A DNA stretch of 53,137 nt from Campylobacteraceae bacterium (GTDB lineage: Bacteria > Campylobacterota > Campylobacteria > Campylobacterales > Sulfurovaceae), in NCBI GenBank assembly GCA_027081065.1, contig JALWLW010000056.1, positions 1 through 53,137 on the forward strand. Direction: 5' to 3'. The notes under the pieces were generated by a model that saw only the letters and a program-made list of their open reading frames with translations, did no database searches and was not told where the DNA came from. Below are positions 49,646 through 53,137 of this stretch, one piece after another. A program made the translations under genes and the position numbers. Each line of letters opens with the position of its first letter. Positions within the stretch are counted from its first letter, which is position 1.

Positions 49646-50636
49646 TTAAATTACCTCCTAATCTAAAATAGGAATAGGACTTTTCGGTTGCCATGCGTCC
49701 TCGTGCTGTTCTCTCAATATATCCATTGGCTAATAAATACGGCTCTAATACATCTTCAATTGTTCCCTCATCTTCACTTAGGGCTGCAGCAATGGTTGAG
49801 AGCCCCATAGGACGACCTTTTGATGCAATAAGAAACTCAAGTAAACGAATGTCTTCTTCATCAAATCCTAAGTCATTAACACCCAATTGGTCAAGTGCAT
49901 ATTTTGTTGTTTTTAGATTAATATTCGTTTCATTGGCAACTTCTGAAAAGTCACGAACACGTCTTAGAAGACGTAAGGCGAGTCTTGGTGTTCCACGGCT
50001 ACGCTTGGCAATTTCATGTGCAGCTTCTTTTATGGTCTCTTTATTTAATTTAATTGCAGCCAAACGGACAATTTCTGCTAACTCTTCAGCTGTATAAAAC
50101 TGCATACGGAAATGCATTCCAAAACGTTCTCTAAGAGGGTGAGAGAGCATTCCTGCACGAGTTGTTGCTCCAATAAGAGTAAAACGTGGTAAATCAATCT
50201 TCACAGTTTGAGCAGCAGGACCAGAACCAATAATAATGTCTAAGCGAAAATCTTCCATAGCAGAGTAGAGAATCTCTTCAATGGCTGGGCTCATTCGGTG
50301 AATTTCATCTATAAATAAAATATCACCCTCTTCAATATTGGTCAAAATAGCAGCTAAGTCACCAGATTTTTCTATCATAGGCGCTGCTGTCGTTTTAATG
50401 TTCGCACCCATTTCAGAAGAGATAAGATTGGCAATGGTGGTTTTACCAAGCCCAGGAGGTCCAAAGAATAGAATATGATCAAGTGCCTCTTCACGTTTCT
50501 TGGATGCCTCAATAAATACTTTTAGATTTTTTTTAATTTGTGTTTGACCGATATATTCATCCCAAGAAGAGGGACGTAAGGAAATCTCTTCAATAAATTC
50601 ATTATCAAATTTTTCTATGTCTACGATGCGTTCCAT
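49635..50636 (-). CDS. ruvB: Holliday junction branch migration ATPase RuvB
   Basis: A 333-residue AAA+ motor that drives RuvA-bound Holliday junctions. [11 protein letters not shown] at the N-terminus, Walker [12 protein letters not shown], Walker [10 protein letters not shown], sensor 1 IGATTRAG, the arginine finger in LRERFG and the winged-helix domain with [43 protein letters not shown] residues are all present, and length is normal. 18 bp separate it from panB upstream. Confidence 0.97.
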   Translation of the reverse strand: MERIVDIEKFDNEFIEEISLRPSSWDEYIGQTQIKKNLKVFIEASKKREEALDHILFFGPPGLGKTTIANLISSEMGANIKTTAAPMIEKSGDLAAILTNIEEGDILFIDEIHRMSPAIEEILYSAMEDFRLDIIIGSGPAAQTVKIDLPRFTLIGATTRAGMLSHPLRERFGMHFRMQFYTAEELAEIVRLAAIKLNKETIKEAAHEIAKRSRGTPRLALRLLRRVRDFSEVANETNINLKTTKYALDQLGVNDLGFDEEDIRLLEFLIASKGRPMGLSTIAAALSEDEGTIEDVLEPYLLANGYIERTARGRMATEKSYSYFRLGGNLNDE

Positions 50637-50654
50637 ATTTTTCTTTTTATTATT

Positions 50655-51467
50655 TTAATAAGTATACTCTTCACTAGGGAATTGTTTACTTTTTACCTCA
50701 GAGGTATATTTATCAATATTTTCACGAACAAGCTTTGCTCCATTAAAATATTGTTTGACAAACTTGGGTTTAAAGGCTTCAAAAAAACCAAACATATCAG
50801 ACCAAACCAAAACTTGACCATCACAATCTAGTCCAGCACCAATTCCAATGGTTGGAATAGTAATGGCATCAGTAATTGCTTTAGCAGCTTCTGACTTTAC
50901 TCCCTCAACCACAATAGCAAATGCACCAGCTGCTTCTAATGCTTTTGCGTCTTCTACTAAAGAAGCAATATCTGTTTTATCTTTACCTCGTATTTTGTAG
51001 CCACCATCAGACCTTAAAAATTGTGGCATAAGTCCAATATGCCCTAAAACAGCAATAGAGTTTTCACTAAGAGCTTTAACAATATGTGCACGTTCCTTTC
51101 CCCCCTCAATCTTGACAGCTTGGGCATTGGTCTCTTGATAGGCACGAGTAGCATTTTTTACAGCATCTTCTTTTGTGGTATATGATCCAAAAGGCATATC
51201 TAGGACAATAAGGGGTAAAGATGCTCCATTACAGACAGCTTGAGTGTGGTAAATCATTTGGTCAATAGTAGCTGAAAGCGTATCGTCTTTACCTAAAAAA
51301 CTCATATTGAGGCTGTCTCCTACTAATATCATATCTACATGCCCATCAAAAAGTTTCGCAAAAAGTGCATCGTAGGCTGTTACCATGGTTATGGGTTCAA
51401 CACCTTTCATTTTAGCAATGGTGGTTAAAGTTACTTTTTGGGCAACCTTTTGGGTATGGATACTCAT
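50655..51467 (-). CDS. panB: 3-methyl-2-oxobutanoate hydroxymethyltransferase (PanB)
   Basis: A 270-residue enzyme making ketopantoate from alpha-ketoisovalerate and methylene-THF, the first committed step of pantothenate synthesis. MVTAYDALFAKLFD, GDSLNMSFLGKDDTL (Mg-binding Asp), DMPFGSY, KIEGG, the catalytic Glu in VVEGVKSE and IGIGAGLDCDGQVLVWSDMFG match the family. It begins the panB-ruvB-perM transcript. An AAGGT site lies about eight bases before the ATG. No panC or panD is adjacent. Confidence 0.96.
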   Translation of the reverse strand: MSIHTQKVAQKVTLTTIAKMKGVEPITMVTAYDALFAKLFDGHVDMILVGDSLNMSFLGKDDTLSATIDQMIYHTQAVCNGASLPLIVLDMPFGSYTTKEDAVKNATRAYQETNAQAVKIEGGKERAHIVKALSENSIAVLGHIGLMPQFLRSDGGYKIRGKDKTDIASLVEDAKALEAAGAFAIVVEGVKSEAAKAITDAITIPTIGIGAGLDCDGQVLVWSDMFGFFEAFKPKFVKQYFNGAKLVRENIDKYTSEVKSKQFPSEEYTY

Positions 51468-51515
51468 TCTTTTTACCTTGTTCTCTAAGTTAATTTAAGC
51501 ATTTTATCAAAAAAA

Positions 51516-51523
51516 TGTATAAT
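51516..51523 (+). promoter_or_regulatory. Putative -10 promoter of trpA
   Basis: TGTATAAT with a perfect TATAAT at 51518-51523, 29 bp before the trpA start, in the divergent spacer from panB. No convincing -35. Confidence 0.45.
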
Positions 51524-51552
51524 ATCATTATTAATTTAGAAAAGAGTTTATA

Positions 51553-52293
51553 TTGAAAAATTTAGTTGCTTATATTACTACTGCTTATCCTTCTTTAGAT
51601 TTTACAGTTGACATGGCATTAGCTTTAGCTGAAGCTGGGGTAGATACTTTAGAATTGGGAATGCCATTTTCTGACCCCGTCGCAGATGGACCTGTGATTG
51701 AAAAAGCAAATTTAAAAGCTTTACAAGGGGGCTTTAAATTGGGACAGTTGTTTGATGCATCTAAAAAAATTGCACCCTACATTGATACTTTGTGGATGGG
51801 TTACTTCAACCCTTTTTACCACAAAGGCATGGAGTTCTTTATTGAACAAGCTAAAGAGAGTGGGGTTAATGGGTTTATTATTCCTGATTTACCTCTTGAA
51901 GAAGCAAGACCCTATAAACCTATGATGCAAAAAGAAGATTTGGTACTTATTGATTTTATTGCACCTACAGATTCTCAAGAACGAATTAAAGAGATTGTCA
52001 CAGATGCTAAGAAGTTTATCTATTTAGTTGCCTATGCAGGAATTACAGGTGCTGGACATAGTGAAGATTTACAACCAATTATTACGAGCATTAAAGCGTA
52101 TACAAAAACACCTGTTTATGTAGGCTTTGGGGTTAATCAAGATACGGCTAAAGAGAAAGCAAAAGGTGTAGATGGTGTCATAGTGGGTTCAGCCTTTGTA
52201 AAAGTTCTTTTAGATGAAACTTTAACCAATAGTCAAAAAATCACTAAAATTTCAGCTATTGCGAAAGAAATTAAAGAAAAAATTAATGAATAA
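51553..52293 (+). CDS. trpA: Tryptophan synthase alpha chain
   Basis: A 246-residue TIM barrel that cleaves indole-3-glycerol phosphate, passing indole to TrpB. LELGMPFSDPVADGPVIEKAN contains the catalytic Glu34 and Asp45 (E. coli Glu49 and Asp60). IPDLPLEEA, YLVAYAGITGAG and GFGVNQ (phosphate site) are intact. The start is TTG preceded by AAGAG; no ATG fits. It is separate from trpB and other trp genes, which is typical for scattered trp genes in the phylum. Confidence 0.95.
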   Translation: MKNLVAYITTAYPSLDFTVDMALALAEAGVDTLELGMPFSDPVADGPVIEKANLKALQGGFKLGQLFDASKKIAPYIDTLWMGYFNPFYHKGMEFFIEQAKESGVNGFIIPDLPLEEARPYKPMMQKEDLVLIDFIAPTDSQERIKEIVTDAKKFIYLVAYAGITGAGHSEDLQPIITSIKAYTKTPVYVGFGVNQDTAKEKAKGVDGVIVGSAFVKVLLDETLTNSQKITKISAIAKEIKEKINE

Positions 52294-52349
52294 TAGAAAA
52301 ACCAGTTATAATTTTAATATCTATTTATAAAATAAAATTAAGGATAAGT

Positions 52350-52604
52350 ATGGAAAATAATAGAACCTTAGAAGCATTGGATAGCAAAATAACATTGGTT
52401 TTAGAGAAATATGAAGCACTTAAAGAAGAGAATCGTCTTTTAAAAATATCTATAGCTTCAAATAGTGAGACAGAGGCACAATTGCGTAAAGAGATTTTAA
52501 AGCTTCGAGAAGAAGAAGAGCTAAAAGAGCTAGAAATAGAAGAAATCACTGAACGAATTAATCATGTTATTAATGATAATAATAGTGTTAAAATTTCAGC
52601 ATAA
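52350..52604 (+). CDS. Small coiled-coil protein, ZapB-like
   Basis: An 84-residue almost wholly helical protein with heptads from about residue 8 to 72 (LDSKITLVLEKYEALKEENRLL and LRKEILKLREEEELKEL). The size and composition resemble ZapB or similar division-ring coiled-coil proteins, but no firm identity can be given. An AAGGA site seven bases before the ATG supports the start. It sits 27 bp after the trpA stop plus a short spacer, and directly upstream of the ssrA promoter. Confidence 0.7.
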   Translation: MENNRTLEALDSKITLVLEKYEALKEENRLLKISIASNSETEAQLRKEILKLREEEELKELEIEEITERINHVINDNNSVKISA

Positions 52605-52606
52605 TC

Positions 52607-52635
52607 TTGACAGAAAAAAAACTTTGTGTTATAAT
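52607..52635 (+). promoter_or_regulatory. Consensus promoter of ssrA
   Basis: Perfect TTGACA (52607-52612), 17-bp spacer, perfect TATAAT (52630-52635) preceded by an extended TG at 52627-52628. Transcription should begin near 52642, giving a leader of about 46 nt before the mature tmRNA. Confidence 0.8.
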
Positions 52636-52647
52636 TAATATTCCTCT

Positions 52648-52678
52648 GTAGGTAATTTCCTTCATATATCTTACTTAC
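52648..52678 (+). other. Leader hairpin of precursor tmRNA
   Basis: GTAGGTAA (52648-52655) can pair with TTACTTAC (52671-52678) in 8 bp including one G-U, loop of 15 nt. It ends nine bases before the mature 5' end at 52688 and may guide processing. Confidence 0.4.
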
Positions 52679-52687
52679 ATGGAATAT

Positions 52688-53057
52688 GGGGGCGACTTGG
52701 TTTCGACTGGAGTAGTCGGAGCTATGTGCATGTCGGACTGAGCAATTCCGTTACACGGCTCACAATGCATAACTGCAAACAATACAGATTACCGTCCAGC
52801 TTACGCAGTAGCGTAAGTAAACCCCGAGTGATCGGAGGACTGCCTTACCGACGAGTTCCATCTTAATCGGATTTTAGGCATCACATCTGATGGATATGCT
52901 CTGTAGAAGTCATGCTACAGTGTGAGAATTTTGACTGGTCTTGCATAGCTTTGGATGTTGTGCGAAGCAAGATGAGAAAAATCAATATCGACTAAACATG
53001 TAGATTCATGGTTCTAGCTATTTTAGGACTGGGGTTCAATTCCCCACGCCTCCACCA
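52688..53057 (+). ncRNA. ssrA: Transfer-messenger RNA (tmRNA)
   Basis: Rescues stalled ribosomes together with SmpB. The one-piece RNA of 370 nt starts GGGGGCGACTTGGTTTCGAC and ends TTCAATTCCCCACGCCTCCACCA-like with encoded CCA, the ends forming the alanyl acceptor stem (one G-U at pair 3). The tag frame is 52775-52816, with resume codon GCA, encoding ANNTDYRPAYAVA then TAA. The stop is embedded in the hairpin CTTACGC/GCGTAAG, which is helix 5. The tag resembles those of Helicobacter and Campylobacter but ends AVA and has Arg at position 7. Confidence 0.97.
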
Positions 53058-53137
53058 TATAACAATCTAACTACCTCTAACCTCATCTATCAAACCTTTT
53101 CAAAAGCCTAAGTTTAACTGTTCTGTTAGTCTAATAC

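Noticed and set aside
53058..53137. Integration site of a genomic island at the 3' end of ssrA
   Set aside because: Only 80 bp follow, and no duplicated end of ssrA or integrase is visible in the window, so it cannot be supported.

Overview
Organism. The low GC content, ATGA-type gene overlaps, futalosine-route menaquinone gene (mqnD), AddB-type nuclease, Pgl-type N-glycosylation genes in Campylobacter-like order and an ssrA tag resembling the Helicobacter/Campylobacter tags point to a free-living member of the Campylobacterota (Sulfurovum/Sulfurimonas/Arcobacter-like). This is inferred from gene content, and genus is not resolved. Layout, 1-15.5 kb: mixed housekeeping and small operons. In order these are a partial DUF4178 zinc-ribbon protein, a structured spacer that looks like a small RNA gene, a group II-like truncated globin, an unknown membrane protein, a SpoU methyltransferase, a CAP-domain protein divergent from a TetR operon (TetR, ABC1-type atypical kinase, membrane protein, VanZ-like, DUF2867), an unknown membrane protein, a TlpA-like lipoprotein, recA, a membrane/coiled-coil/basic protein, mqnD, tRNA-Ala(GGC), a cyclophilin lipoprotein and a dual-ATPase peptide-type ABC protein. 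Layout, 15.6-44.3 kb: one long, almost gap-free plus-strand glycan locus. It starts with a WbpA-B-D-E set for a 2,3-diacetamido-2,3-dideoxy uronic acid nucleotide, followed by a secreted LigE-type DNA ligase. It continues with a PglK-type flippase, two unassigned GT4 enzymes, two SAM methyltransferases, two asparagine-synthase-like amidotransferases, an SGNH hydrolase and a WbpI/WecB-type 2-epimerase. It then runs through PglJ, PglA, PglB, PglC, a small hexapeptide acetyltransferase in the PglD position, PglE, PglF, KdsD, a GalE/Gne epimerase, UDP-glucose dehydrogenase and a UDP-glucuronate 4-epimerase. Taken together this reads as a complete N-linked protein glycosylation pathway. PglF/PglE/acetyltransferase and PglC would make and load bacillosamine, PglA and PglJ would extend with HexNAc, additional glycosyltransferases would add probably amidated or methylated uronic acids, PglK would flip the lipid-linked glycan and PglB would transfer it to Asn. 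Layout, 44.3 kb to the end: an orphan AddB-like Fe-S nuclease, a DUF4395 membrane protein, an outer-membrane barrel protein with a Pro/Glu/Val-rich linker, a PerM/AI-2E family permease with ruvB and panB (minus-strand operon), trpA, a small coiled-coil protein and a complete tmRNA gene (ssrA) with a consensus promoter. Main points of interest are the fusion of a Pgl N-glycosylation pathway with a Wbp diacetamido-uronic acid pathway and two candidate sugar amidotransferases, the DNA ligase inside that operon, the replacement of two-domain PglD, and the candidate small RNA at 540-657 carrying two CCTCCC (anti-Shine-Dalgarno) motifs.
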